This document shows positions 34,010 through 42,186 of a DNA stretch of 64,000 nucleotides, piece by piece. Within the stretch, counting starts at the first letter, position 1. Every line of letters begins with the position of its first letter. The stretch covers positions 1,550,001-1,614,000 of the forward strand of contig NZ_CP017194.1 of NCBI RefSeq assembly GCF_006770265.1, given 5' to 3'. Source of the DNA: Lactococcus carnosus (GTDB lineage Bacteria; Bacillota; Bacilli; Lactobacillales; Streptococcaceae). The notes below the pieces were generated by a model. The model saw only the letters and a list, made by a program, of their open reading frames with translations, was not told the DNA's origin and made no database searches. The translations under genes and the position numbers were made by a program.

Positions 34010-35854
34010 TTATTTCTTGAGGTGGTATGAATAGCTTGATACAACAACATTATCACGCCAACTTAAGTAGTATCTCATGCGAACAGACATTTGGTTATGT
34101 AGAATGTTTTGCCATGAGCGTTTTGGTACAAATTGAGGCACGATAACAGTGACTGTATTATTTTTCTTACTTGCCAATTTAGAAACCAAGTCGACGTAAC
34201 GTACAACTGGTTTAACGATATCGCGATAGCTAGATTCAACAATGGAAAAGCGAACATCTGGATAGATTTTCTTAAATTCAGCTTCAACTTCTCTATCTTT
34301 ATGACCTGTTTCCTTGGTTGATACGTGGACTGCTATCACTTCTGACCCAATCGATTTTGCATAACTCATGGCACCAACAGCTACGTTTGTCATATTACCG
34401 ACAAGCACAATCACCGTATTGCCAGTAAAAACATGGTCTACAATCTTGTCTTCTAGTCGCAACTGATGTGCAACCTCAGTATAATGACGTTTTATGGCAT
34501 AAAAGATAGCCAGTAAAATGGGCATGACAACAAAGAATGGCCAAATATCAGCTAGACGGAAGATAAGTAAAATAAGGACAATAATAGCAGATATCGTTGC
34601 ACCGATAATATTTGAGATGGCACGACGCCAGAATTTCTTGCTAGCTTCTCTATGCCATTTGATGACCATACCTGTTTGAGATAAAGCAAACGGTACAAAT
34701 ACACCAATTGAATATAGCGGGATGAGTCTGGCCGTTGAGCCATTAAAGATCATCAATAGCACGACTGCACCAGCAGCTAAGCTGATAATTCCGTTAGAAT
34801 AGCCTAAACGATCTCCTTTTTCCATGTACATATGTGGCATGTACTTATTCTTTGCCAAATTGTAACTGAGCATCGGAAAAGCGGAGAAGCCAGTATTAGC
34901 CGCAACTGCGAGAATCATAGCTGTTGAGAATTGAAAAATATAGTAGAAGATACGACCAGCGCCGTTAAAATCAAATATATTATGTGCGACTTGAGATAAT
35001 ACGGTTGAATGGGCATTGGGTACGACACCTGTATAGAAGTTCAAAAAGGTGATACCAGTAAAGAAGACACCTAAGATAATTGCCATCAAAGCCAACGTAC
35101 CTGCAGCATTATGCGCCTTAGGCTTCTTAAAGAATGGCACTGCATTAGAAATTGCCTCAACACCTGTCAAACTGGCTGACCCACTAGAGAAGGCTTTTAG
35201 CAGTAGAATAATTGAAATACCTGGTACTGCCGTTCCGATATGGCTCGTCGCATTATATGAAATGTCACCGGAAATCACTCTGAACATACCGACAATTAAT
35301 AACAGAACAGTTGCTGCTACGAACGTATAGACAGGTACCAGTAAAAAACCAGCTGACTCCCTAAGGCCACGAAGATTCATCAGCATTAGCAACAGCACCA
35401 AAGCGATAGAAATGAGCAAATTATACGGATGTAAGGAAGGCAAGGCAGATGTGATGGCATCCGCCCCTGCTGAAACTGAAACTGCTACAGTTAACATATA
35501 GTCAACTAGTAGACTACCACCTGCTATTAGTCCAGCATTGTTCCCCAAATTTTCAGTTGAGACAACATAAGCGCCACCACCATGAGGATAGGCATGAATA
35601 ATCTGTCGATAACTAAGCGTCAATGCCGCAAGTAAGACTAAGACAAGGCCCGCAATTGGTAAACTATACCAAATAGCTGCTGCTGACAAGGTTAGTAAAA
35701 CGGTCACGATCTGCTCAGTACCATAGGCAATAGAAGACAAGGCATCACTTGACAGCATCGCTAAGGCTTGGAATCTAGTGAGGAGATGACTATCATCATC
35801 TGTTGATTTCAAGGGCTTGCCTACCAAAATCTGTTTCACATTAATTTTTTTCAA
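34010..35854 (-). CDS. kimA: KimA-type potassium importer (APC superfamily)
   Basis: A 614-residue transporter: about 12 transmembrane helices (residues ~25-460) and a cytoplasmic C-terminal USP-like domain (~470-614). LTRFQALAMLSSDALSSIAYGTEQ near residue 24 is the characteristic start of KimA (B. subtilis YdaO), a proton-coupled high-affinity K+ importer. KimA is controlled by c-di-AMP in other Firmicutes; no ydaO riboswitch is seen here, but a long inverted repeat lies in the leader. With BusR/BusA also present, the window holds two c-di-AMP-linked osmoregulation systems. Other amino acid or K+ transporters of the superfamily are a less likely reading. Confidence 0.87.
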   Translation of the reverse strand: MKKINVKQILVGKPLKSTDDDSHLLTRFQALAMLSSDALSSIAYGTEQIVTVLLTLSAAAIWYSLPIAGLVLVLLAALTLSYRQIIHAYPHGGGAYVVSTENLGNNAGLIAGGSLLVDYMLTVAVSVSAGADAITSALPSLHPYNLLISIALVLLLMLMNLRGLRESAGFLLVPVYTFVAATVLLLIVGMFRVISGDISYNATSHIGTAVPGISIILLLKAFSSGSASLTGVEAISNAVPFFKKPKAHNAAGTLALMAIILGVFFTGITFLNFYTGVVPNAHSTVLSQVAHNIFDFNGAGRIFYYIFQFSTAMILAVAANTGFSAFPMLSYNLAKNKYMPHMYMEKGDRLGYSNGIISLAAGAVVLLMIFNGSTARLIPLYSIGVFVPFALSQTGMVIKWHREASKKFWRRAISNIIGATISAIIVLILLIFRLADIWPFFVVMPILLAIFYAIKRHYTEVAHQLRLEDKIVDHVFTGNTVIVLVGNMTNVAVGAMSYAKSIGSEVIAVHVSTKETGHKDREVEAEFKKIYPDVRFSIVESSYRDIVKPVVRYVDLVSKLASKKNNTVTVIVPQFVPKRSWQNILHNQMSVRMRYYLSWRDNVVVSSYSYHLKK

Positions 35855-35875
35855 TGATTACTCCATTATGTAATT

Positions 35876-35907
35876 AATATGTTATGACTTATGCGTCATA
35901 ACATATT
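35876..35907. promoter_or_regulatory. 13-bp inverted repeat in the kimA leader
   Basis: AATATGTTATGAC (35876-35888) and GTCATAACATATT (35895-35907) are exact inverted repeats with a 6-nt spacer, 22 nt before the kimA start and just downstream of its -10. It could be an operator or an mRNA hairpin; no U run follows. Confidence 0.65.
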
Positions 35908-35931
35908 TTAATTTTTATTACTCAATTTCTA

Positions 35932-35940
35932 ATTATAGCA
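35932..35940 (-). promoter_or_regulatory. kimA promoter, extended -10
   Basis: TGCTATAAT on the minus strand (TATAAT at 35932-35937). Confidence 0.65.
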
Positions 35941-35988
35941 TCAAAAGATAAGAAATTAAAGTATTTATTTTAAATTTATATAAACAAA

Positions 35989-36011
35989 AACACCGCCTGA
36001 TTAGCGGTGTT
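35989..36011 (-). terminator. Terminator of the 106-residue hypothetical gene
   Basis: AACACCGC and GCGGTGTT pair around a 7-nt loop; T run on the minus strand. Confidence 0.9.
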
Positions 36012-36018
36012 AACTTGA

Positions 36019-36339
36019 TCATTTCAGCAGATAAAATTTGTCAACCAACTGCTCAAATGCTAAGTTGACAAACTCTTGTTCAGCATCACTTTCTGGCTTA
36101 AAGAACTTGATGGGAGTTGCTAACATATCCCGATATAATAAGTATGTCACTGCGTCAGATTCAGGAGATAAGACAAATTTAATGGCTGGATGGCTATCAA
36201 AGGTGCCACAGCTACCTGAAACAGAGAATTCTAACTCATAACTACCATCATCAAAGGGTTTGACTCTGTAATAGCCATCACCATTATAGGTTCTATTGTC
36301 GTTAAAATTTGCTAACACAACCTTTAACTTATCAATCAT
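36019..36339 (-). CDS. Hypothetical protein downstream of upp
   Basis: A 106-residue soluble protein I do not recognise. It is acidic, with a beta-rich first half (NGDGYYRVKPFDDGSYELEFSVSGSCGTF) and a helical end (DAEQEFVNLAFEQLVDKFYLLK), and has no signal peptide. It starts 2 bp after the upp stop and shares its transcript and terminator. Function unknown. Confidence 0.75.
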   Translation of the reverse strand: MIDKLKVVLANFNDNRTYNGDGYYRVKPFDDGSYELEFSVSGSCGTFDSHPAIKFVLSPESDAVTYLLYRDMLATPIKFFKPESDAEQEFVNLAFEQLVDKFYLLK

Positions 36340-36341
36340 GT

Positions 36342-36977
36342 TTATTTCGTCCCAAATAAACGGTCACCGGCATCGCCCAATCCTGGTACGATATAGCCGT
36401 GCTCATTTAATTTTTCATCTAAGGCCGCTGTGTAGATATCGATGTCCGCATGTGCCTCTTGTAAGGCTTTAACACCCTCTGGTGCAGCTACTAAACAAAC
36501 AAATTTAATATTAGCACCCGCAGCACCACGCTTTTTAAGTGAATCAATAGCGAGTATAGCTGATCCACCAGTCGCGAGCATCGGATCGACAACAAAAATT
36601 TGACGTTGATCAATATCTTCTGGTAGTTTTACCAGATATTCGACTGGTTGCAAGGTTTCTTCATCACGATACATGCCGATATGACCAACTTTTGCTGCAG
36701 GGACTAAAGATAGAATGCCATCAACCATACCGATACCAGCACGTAGAATGGGCACAATTGCTAATTTTTTCCCTGCCAACGTTTTTTGAATTGATTTTGT
36801 AATTGGCGTTTCGATTTCAATATCTTCTAGTGGTAATTCCCGTGAAATCTCATACCCTAAAAGCATGGCAATTTCATTCACAAGATCACGAAAAGCTTTC
36901 GTTCCTGTAGCTGTTTGACGGATAATTGTGAGCTTGTGCTGGATAAGCGGATGTGTGACAACTTTAAATTTTCCCAT
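36342..36977 (-). CDS. upp: Uracil phosphoribosyltransferase
   Basis: Salvages uracil to UMP using PRPP. The 211 residues include [15 protein letters not shown] (about 77-91), the PRPP loop [13 protein letters not shown] (about 130-142) and the uracil-binding [18 protein letters not shown] at the C-terminus. An extended -10 (TGATATAAT, 37018-37026 on the minus strand) lies about 40 bp upstream. It leads a two-gene unit with the following hypothetical gene. Confidence 0.96.
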   Translation of the reverse strand: MGKFKVVTHPLIQHKLTIIRQTATGTKAFRDLVNEIAMLLGYEISRELPLEDIEIETPITKSIQKTLAGKKLAIVPILRAGIGMVDGILSLVPAAKVGHIGMYRDEETLQPVEYLVKLPEDIDQRQIFVVDPMLATGGSAILAIDSLKKRGAAGANIKFVCLVAAPEGVKALQEAHADIDIYTAALDEKLNEHGYIVPGLGDAGDRLFGTK

Positions 36978-37076
36978 TTTGATAGACCAACTTTCTGATA
37001 TTTTCTATTCTTTTAGTATTATATCAAAAATTTTGCCGATTTGCTATCAAGGCTTAGCTATCCTGAAATCGGTTTA

Positions 37077-38240
37077 TCATTTTGGTAAAGCAGCAGCAAT
37101 CCTCTCGACTGCTAATTTAACATGCTCAAGAGGTGCCGCAATATTTAGTCGTGCATGCCCTAGCCCTTCGACCCCAAAATTAATGCCTTCATTTAAGGTA
37201 ACTTTAGCATCTGCTTTAAGTAAGTGGTGTAAGTCCTTATCCTCAAGGCCATAATCAGAAAAATCTAACCAGACTAGGTAACCCCCTTCTGGTTGCATCA
37301 CTTTAATACGTGGGGCCTTGCTAGCAAAATAATCAGTCAAAAATGCTAGATTTTCTTCCAGTACAGGTTTTAATGCTGCCAACCATGGGGCACCTGACGT
37401 TAAGGCGGTCTCAGTAGCAAGCATGCCTAAAGTTGTAACTTCATGTTGATTATTCATCAATTGACGGGCCTTAAATTTTCGCTTCAAGTCCTCATTTTCA
37501 ATCAAAGCATAAGCTGTTCCTGTTCCCGCAATATTAAATGTCTTAGTGGCACTAGTCAAGATGATTGCAAACTCACGATAATCTCCTACAGTATTAAAAC
37601 TATGGTGCTGATGATTAAACAAGGTTAAATCTTGGTGGATTTCATCAGAAATTAAGGTTACTTGATATTTCTGACACAGCTCGGCGATACGTGTCAATTC
37701 TGCTACTGTCCAAACACGCCCCCCAGGATTATGTGGACTACAAAAGGCATAGAGTTTCACATCATTATCAACAATATCTTTCTCTAATTGGGCAAAATCA
37801 ATGGTAAATTTACCAGACACTTCTACAAGTGAATTCGTGACTAGTTTTCTATTATTGAGCTTAATCGTCCGTGCGAATGGCGGATAAAGTGGTGTATTGA
37901 TCAGGACAGCGTCATTTTCTTCTGTGAATGCCTGAATAGCAATGGTTATGGCAGGAACGACACCAGATATTAAGACGATGTCATCAGCAGTGATTGCATA
38001 GTGATGCTGGGCGTTTTCCCAAGCAACAATTGCATCATATAGCGACTTTGGTGCATAAGCATAACCGTAAATCCCATAGTCTGCAAAGGTTTTAATTGCA
38101 GCAGTCATTTCAGGAAAGGTTTCAAAATCCATATCTGCTATCCACATTGGCAAAATTTCTGGATCTGATTCAGTTGCCTGCCACTTAACAGAATGGGTCG
38201 TTAGTCGCTTTGGTGCAGTTGTAAAATTATAGGGTGTCAT
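37077..38240 (-). CDS. patB: MalY/PatB-type aminotransferase (cystathionine beta-lyase)
   Basis: A 387-residue fold type I PLP enzyme. MWIADMDFETFPEM (about 30-43) is the MalY/PatB mark. The PLP Lys is in ILTSATKTFNIAGTG (about 230), and FCSPHNPGGRVW and SDEIHQDL bind the cofactor. Members cleave cystathionine to homocysteine. It follows the cystathionine synthase/lyase gene by 7 bp, so the pair probably makes a transsulfuration step towards methionine. A true aminotransferase role is possible. Confidence 0.9.
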   Translation of the reverse strand: MTPYNFTTAPKRLTTHSVKWQATESDPEILPMWIADMDFETFPEMTAAIKTFADYGIYGYAYAPKSLYDAIVAWENAQHHYAITADDIVLISGVVPAITIAIQAFTEENDAVLINTPLYPPFARTIKLNNRKLVTNSLVEVSGKFTIDFAQLEKDIVDNDVKLYAFCSPHNPGGRVWTVAELTRIAELCQKYQVTLISDEIHQDLTLFNHQHHSFNTVGDYREFAIILTSATKTFNIAGTGTAYALIENEDLKRKFKARQLMNNQHEVTTLGMLATETALTSGAPWLAALKPVLEENLAFLTDYFASKAPRIKVMQPEGGYLVWLDFSDYGLEDKDLHHLLKADAKVTLNEGINFGVEGLGHARLNIAAPLEHVKLAVERIAAALPK

Positions 38241-38247
38241 GTTCTTC

Positions 38248-39357
38248 TCACACTTTCAAGGCTTGTGCCAAATCATCAATTAAATCAGTTACATCTTCTA
38301 TCCCAATCGAGAGTCTAAGCAGGTCATCAGTTAAGCCATAGCTTGCACGAACAGGTGCTGGAATATCCGCATGAGTCTGTGTTGCTGGATAGGTGATCAA
38401 GGACTCCACACCACCCAAACTTTCAGCAAATGTGATAACATTCAGTGCATTAATCATATCTGGAATTTTAGATTGGTCACTGACCTTAAAACTAATCATA
38501 CCACCTAATCCAGTATAAAGAACCTCTTTTACTGCTGAATGTCGCCTTAAAAATGCCACAACTTCTGTTGCATTTTCTGTAGCACGTGTCATTCGTAATG
38601 ATAACGTTTTTAAGCCACGCATCACCAAGTAACTATCGAATGGCGATAGCACTGGCCCTGTCGTATTCAAGTTATAAATCAGTTGGTCATAAAGTGTTGT
38701 TGTACTAACAATAACAGCTCCGGCCAATACATCGTTATGACCTGATAAGTATTTAGTAGCTGAATGGACAACTATATCAGCTCCCAAAACAAGAGGCTGT
38801 TGATAAATCGGGGTATAAAAAGTGTTATCCACGATCACTTTGGCGCCATGTTCATGTGCTTTTTTAGCCACTTTTGTAATGTCCACTTCAATCATCAAGG
38901 GATTGGTTGGTGTTTCAATATAAACGATATCAGTTTCTGAAGTGATGGCAGCTAGCATCTCATCTTCTGTTACGACATAGTCAAAGGCAAAGATACCTCG
39001 CTTTTCTTGATCATTAAACCAGCGAAAAGACCCGCCATATAAGTCCCTTGAAGCGACAACTTTTGACCCAACTGGAAAAATGGCAAAAGCTAAAACAATA
39101 GCTGACATACCAGAACTCGTTGCAATGGCAAAATCACCACCTTCGATTGCTGCTAGCGCTTCTTCTAGAGTGGATCGTGTTGGATTTTTAGTCCGTGTAT
39201 AATCATATCCTGTAGACTGTCCAAATTCTGGATGTTGATAAGTAGTAGACAAATGAATTGGCGATATTAAGGCACCAGTTGTTTCGTCATGATTGATCCC
39301 AATGTGTGATAGAATCGTATCTATTTTCGGTTTTTTCTTTTCAGAAGTTTCAGTCAT
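38248..39357 (-). CDS. metB: Cystathionine gamma-synthase/lyase family PLP enzyme
   Basis: A 369-residue Cys/Met metabolism PLP enzyme. YDYTRTKNPTRSTLEEALAAIEGG split over 52-75 holds the cofactor-binding Tyr and Arg, SSGMSAI binds the PLP phosphate, and the PLP Lys is in VVHSATKYLSGHNDVLAG. Family sequences do not separate synthase, beta-lyase and gamma-lyase by eye; pairing with PatB suggests cystathionine gamma-synthase. The start at 39357 (MTETSEKKK) follows GAGGG; an ATG 4 codons upstream is also open. Confidence 0.85.
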   Translation of the reverse strand: MTETSEKKKPKIDTILSHIGINHDETTGALISPIHLSTTYQHPEFGQSTGYDYTRTKNPTRSTLEEALAAIEGGDFAIATSSGMSAIVLAFAIFPVGSKVVASRDLYGGSFRWFNDQEKRGIFAFDYVVTEDEMLAAITSETDIVYIETPTNPLMIEVDITKVAKKAHEHGAKVIVDNTFYTPIYQQPLVLGADIVVHSATKYLSGHNDVLAGAVIVSTTTLYDQLIYNLNTTGPVLSPFDSYLVMRGLKTLSLRMTRATENATEVVAFLRRHSAVKEVLYTGLGGMISFKVSDQSKIPDMINALNVITFAESLGGVESLITYPATQTHADIPAPVRASYGLTDDLLRLSIGIEDVTDLIDDLAQALKV

Positions 39358-39500
39358 CTCTACCCTCATTTTTTCTATAATTATTACTATTTTAACACTT
39401 TAAAAAATGATTGATAGTGATTTCACATCATTTCTTCACGATCAACCATTTAATTTTTTTATGACCAGTTCTAAGTGTAGCAAGGCATGACATAAATAAA

Positions 39501-39525
39501 AGATGCTATGGCTTCCATAACATCT
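39501..39525 (-). terminator. Terminator of the aldose epimerase gene
   Basis: On the minus strand AGATGTTATGG and CCATAGCATCT pair (one G-U) around AAG, then TTTATTTAT. Confidence 0.8.
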
Positions 39526-39531
39526 TCTAAA

Positions 39532-40404
39532 CTAGTTAATTGTAATCGTATAGCCTGCTTTGAATTTTTTACCTGGTGAAAGCATATTAATCCCAAATTT
39601 AGTGGTTAAATCACCATCCGTATTATCATCATCAGCAATACCACACCATGGTTCAATACAAACAAATGGCGCCTCATTTGGATAAGGACTCCAAAGTCCG
39701 ACAAATGGCATATGTTCCCAAGAGACTTTGACAGACCTATCATTTACTGAATTAGATAACACCACTTGCGTTGCTTCTGGTGTTTCGAAAACAAGGGCGT
39801 CATGTTTAAAGAGCGCACGGCTTAAGTTAAAGATGTTGTCTTTGCTTACCTGCCTCTTAGCCAAATCAATTGTGCCTTCCGATACATTTAGTGGGATCAA
39901 TTGTCGGTTTTTTTCTGGAGTAATGACTAAGCTATAGTCTTCAAACTTTCCGCTTCCTAAAGGGACGTTAAAAGCTGGATGTGCACCAATACCAAAATAC
40001 ATCTCAGTTTCATCTAAGTTTTTAACCTCCCAATTGACAGAAAGTTGGTTGCCATGTAGTTTATAAGTGATACGCAATCTAAAATCAAACGGATAAACGA
40101 TTTTCGTTTCCTTATCTGATTTGAGTTCATAAATAACAGCCTCATCGCTACCATCGATTAATTTAAATGCCTTATCACGCGCAAAGCCATGTCCAGATAA
40201 TTGAAAGCTAGCGTCATCATATGTGTATCTGCCATGCTTTAGTTTCCCAACAATTGGAAATAATACGGGTGCTCGTCGTCCCCAAAAATCAGGATTCCCT
40301 TGCCATAAATACTCAAGTCCATCTTTTTTGATCGACTGTAATTCTGCACCAAACTCGCCAACTTCAATGCTCAATTGTTCATTTGATATTTTTTTTATTG
40401 CCAT
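39532..40404 (-). CDS. Aldose 1-epimerase family protein, LacX-like
   Basis: A 290-residue galactose mutarotase-fold protein of the LacX/YeaD-like group. RRAPVLFPIVGKLKHGRYTYDD (about 43-64), SGHGFARDKAF (catalytic His) and FGIGAHPAFNVP (second His) are the family marks, with Glu in APFVCIEPWCG near the C-terminus. It interconverts sugar anomers; the exact sugar is unknown. The chosen ATG (40404) is 4 nt after AGGAGG; the ATG directly before it would be too close. Single-gene unit, divergent from a TetR regulator. Confidence 0.88.
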   Translation of the reverse strand: MAIKKISNEQLSIEVGEFGAELQSIKKDGLEYLWQGNPDFWGRRAPVLFPIVGKLKHGRYTYDDASFQLSGHGFARDKAFKLIDGSDEAVIYELKSDKETKIVYPFDFRLRITYKLHGNQLSVNWEVKNLDETEMYFGIGAHPAFNVPLGSGKFEDYSLVITPEKNRQLIPLNVSEGTIDLAKRQVSKDNIFNLSRALFKHDALVFETPEATQVVLSNSVNDRSVKVSWEHMPFVGLWSPYPNEAPFVCIEPWCGIADDDNTDGDLTTKFGINMLSPGKKFKAGYTITIN

Positions 40405-40528
40405 CATTCCTCCTTAGACAGTGATAAATACAGGTCCATTTTATCACGTTTTCCCAACTATTCTCATTTTTTATCATAAAAAAACACTTATCATCTTACT
40501 AATTATACCATTTTTTTCATAATTTCGC

Positions 40529-40557
40529 TTGTAGTTCTCATTCATTTATTATATAAT
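40529..40557 (+). promoter_or_regulatory. Promoter of the TetR-family gene
   Basis: TTGTAG (40529-40534), 17 bp, TATAAT (40552-40557), 25 bp before the start codon. Confidence 0.75.
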
Positions 40558-40581
40558 AAATAACATAGAAGGGATACAACA

Positions 40582-41145
40582 ATGGCTAGAAATAAAACAA
40601 TATTTAAAGAAGACATCTTAGAAGCTGCACAGCAATTCCTGATAGAAAAAAGTGTTAAAGAATTAACTGCTCGCGCATTATCTAAATACATGAATATCTC
40701 AACACAACCGCTTTATGCAGAATTTCAAAATATGAATGCCCTCAGGACTGAACTTTTTGATACAATTTATGACAAGTTAGAAAATGAACTTTTGGTTAAG
40801 CAAACACATGAGGATCCAATCATCAACTTGTCACTAAACTATATCAGTTTTGCCTGCAAAAATCCGAAACTTTTTGGTACGATTTATTTGGAAAAAAATG
40901 GGAGTACAAATACGTCTATTAACGACTTCTCTTATAACCTATTTCGTCGTATCATCAAGGATAGTCCAGTGTACTCAAAACTAACAGAGGAACAAGTCCA
41001 TAGATTACTGACAGGTACTTGGGTATTTTCAACTGGTTTTGCAAATTTGATTGCCAGTGGCAATATCAGTTCCACTGAAACAGAAATTATTACTTTTTTA
41101 AAGGCAACAATTCATGATGTTTTAAAAATGGATATTCTCAAATAA
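40582..41145 (+). CDS. TetR-family transcriptional regulator
   Basis: A 187-residue regulator with an N-terminal helix-turn-helix (about 10-55: ILEAAQQFLIEKSVKELTARALSKYMNISTQPLYAEF in parts) and a helical ligand-binding C-terminal domain (TGTWVFSTGFANLIASG). It is divergent from the aldose epimerase gene, but no clear palindrome between them was seen. The ligand and targets are unknown. Confidence 0.88.
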   Translation: MARNKTIFKEDILEAAQQFLIEKSVKELTARALSKYMNISTQPLYAEFQNMNALRTELFDTIYDKLENELLVKQTHEDPIINLSLNYISFACKNPKLFGTIYLEKNGSTNTSINDFSYNLFRRIIKDSPVYSKLTEEQVHRLLTGTWVFSTGFANLIASGNISSTETEIITFLKATIHDVLKMDILK

Positions 41146-41148
41146 ACT

Positions 41149-41187
41149 AATTCCCCTCTCATCAGATTGTTGAGAGGGGAATTTTTT
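41149..41187 (+). terminator. Terminator of the TetR-family gene
   Basis: AATTCCCCTCTCA pairs perfectly with TGAGAGGGGAATT, then a T run. Confidence 0.95.
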
Positions 41188-41238
41188 ATGACATCATCTA
41201 TTTCACTTGATGAATCAGAGTTGATCCACCGCTACATA

Positions 41239-42186
41239 TTATTTATCTAAGTTTGGCTTGTAAAAATTACGATTATCCAGGGGATAAATTCTTGGTGTCA
41301 TTTCACCAGGAACGATTTGATTCAAAGCAGTTGTCATCATCATGATACTTGCATCCATCATATCAATTTGGTGAATGACCTCAGCTTCCATGATTTGTGG
41401 TCTAACCGGACTGCCATATTCTTGTAAGCCATGGTGTGCTAATAAGACATGCCGTAAAATCGTCACTTCTTCTTTATCATTGTCAATCTCAAGCTCAGTA
41501 ATTGCTTCTGAAACCTCTTCATCAATTAAGACAATATGACCGATTAAGTTCCCCTTCAAGGTATAAGTTGTGTTTTCAGCACCTGAAAACTCAATTACCT
41601 TAGCCATATCATGTAGTAAAATACCTGCTAACATCAAGCTCTCATCCAAAATAGGATAAACTTCACAAATTTTTTCTGCAAGTTGCGCCATCGTAGCTGT
41701 ATGGAAGCTCAAACCGCCTTCAAAAGCATGGTGATTCGTTTTGGCAGCAGGGTATTCAAAAAATTGCTTGTCATATTTCTTAAAGATATAGCGAACGATT
41801 CTGTTCCAAGTCGCATTTTCAATTTTAAAAATCGCTTTTTGGATGTAGTCACGTAGCTCTTGTTCATTTACTGGAGACTTGGCCTTGAAATCCTTAGGAT
41901 TATTTGGCTCCGTATTTTCCGGTAAACGCAAGAATATTTTATTCACTTGCGGCGTCCCTTGATACAACTCTTTGACAGCACGCATGTAAACAACTTTACC
42001 TTTGGTAAATGTAGAGACCATATAATCATCTGCATCCCATAAATTACCACCAATTTGACCTGTTCGATCTTGAAAAATCATGGCCAAAAAAGATTTTCCA
42101 GCTCTTGTTTGACGTAAATCTGCTTGTTTAATTAAGTATAGGCCTTCGAAAGCATCACCTACTTGTAAGTCTTTTAATTGTGTCAT
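41239..42186 (-). CDS. yhaM: 3'-5' exoribonuclease YhaM
   Basis: A 315-residue RNase. An N-terminal OB-fold nucleic acid-binding domain (about 15-90) and a C-terminal HD domain: NHHAFEGGLSFHTATMAQLA (about 160-179), LLHDMAKV (HD pair) and LLAHHGLQEYGSP. YhaM trims RNA 3' ends and helps shorten transcripts after termination. Its start overlaps the end of yhaN by 4 bp, giving the conserved yhaO-yhaN-yhaM order. Confidence 0.94.
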   Translation of the reverse strand: MTQLKDLQVGDAFEGLYLIKQADLRQTRAGKSFLAMIFQDRTGQIGGNLWDADDYMVSTFTKGKVVYMRAVKELYQGTPQVNKIFLRLPENTEPNNPKDFKAKSPVNEQELRDYIQKAIFKIENATWNRIVRYIFKKYDKQFFEYPAAKTNHHAFEGGLSFHTATMAQLAEKICEVYPILDESLMLAGILLHDMAKVIEFSGAENTTYTLKGNLIGHIVLIDEEVSEAITELEIDNDKEEVTILRHVLLAHHGLQEYGSPVRPQIMEAEVIHQIDMMDASIMMMTTALNQIVPGEMTPRIYPLDNRNFYKPNLDK

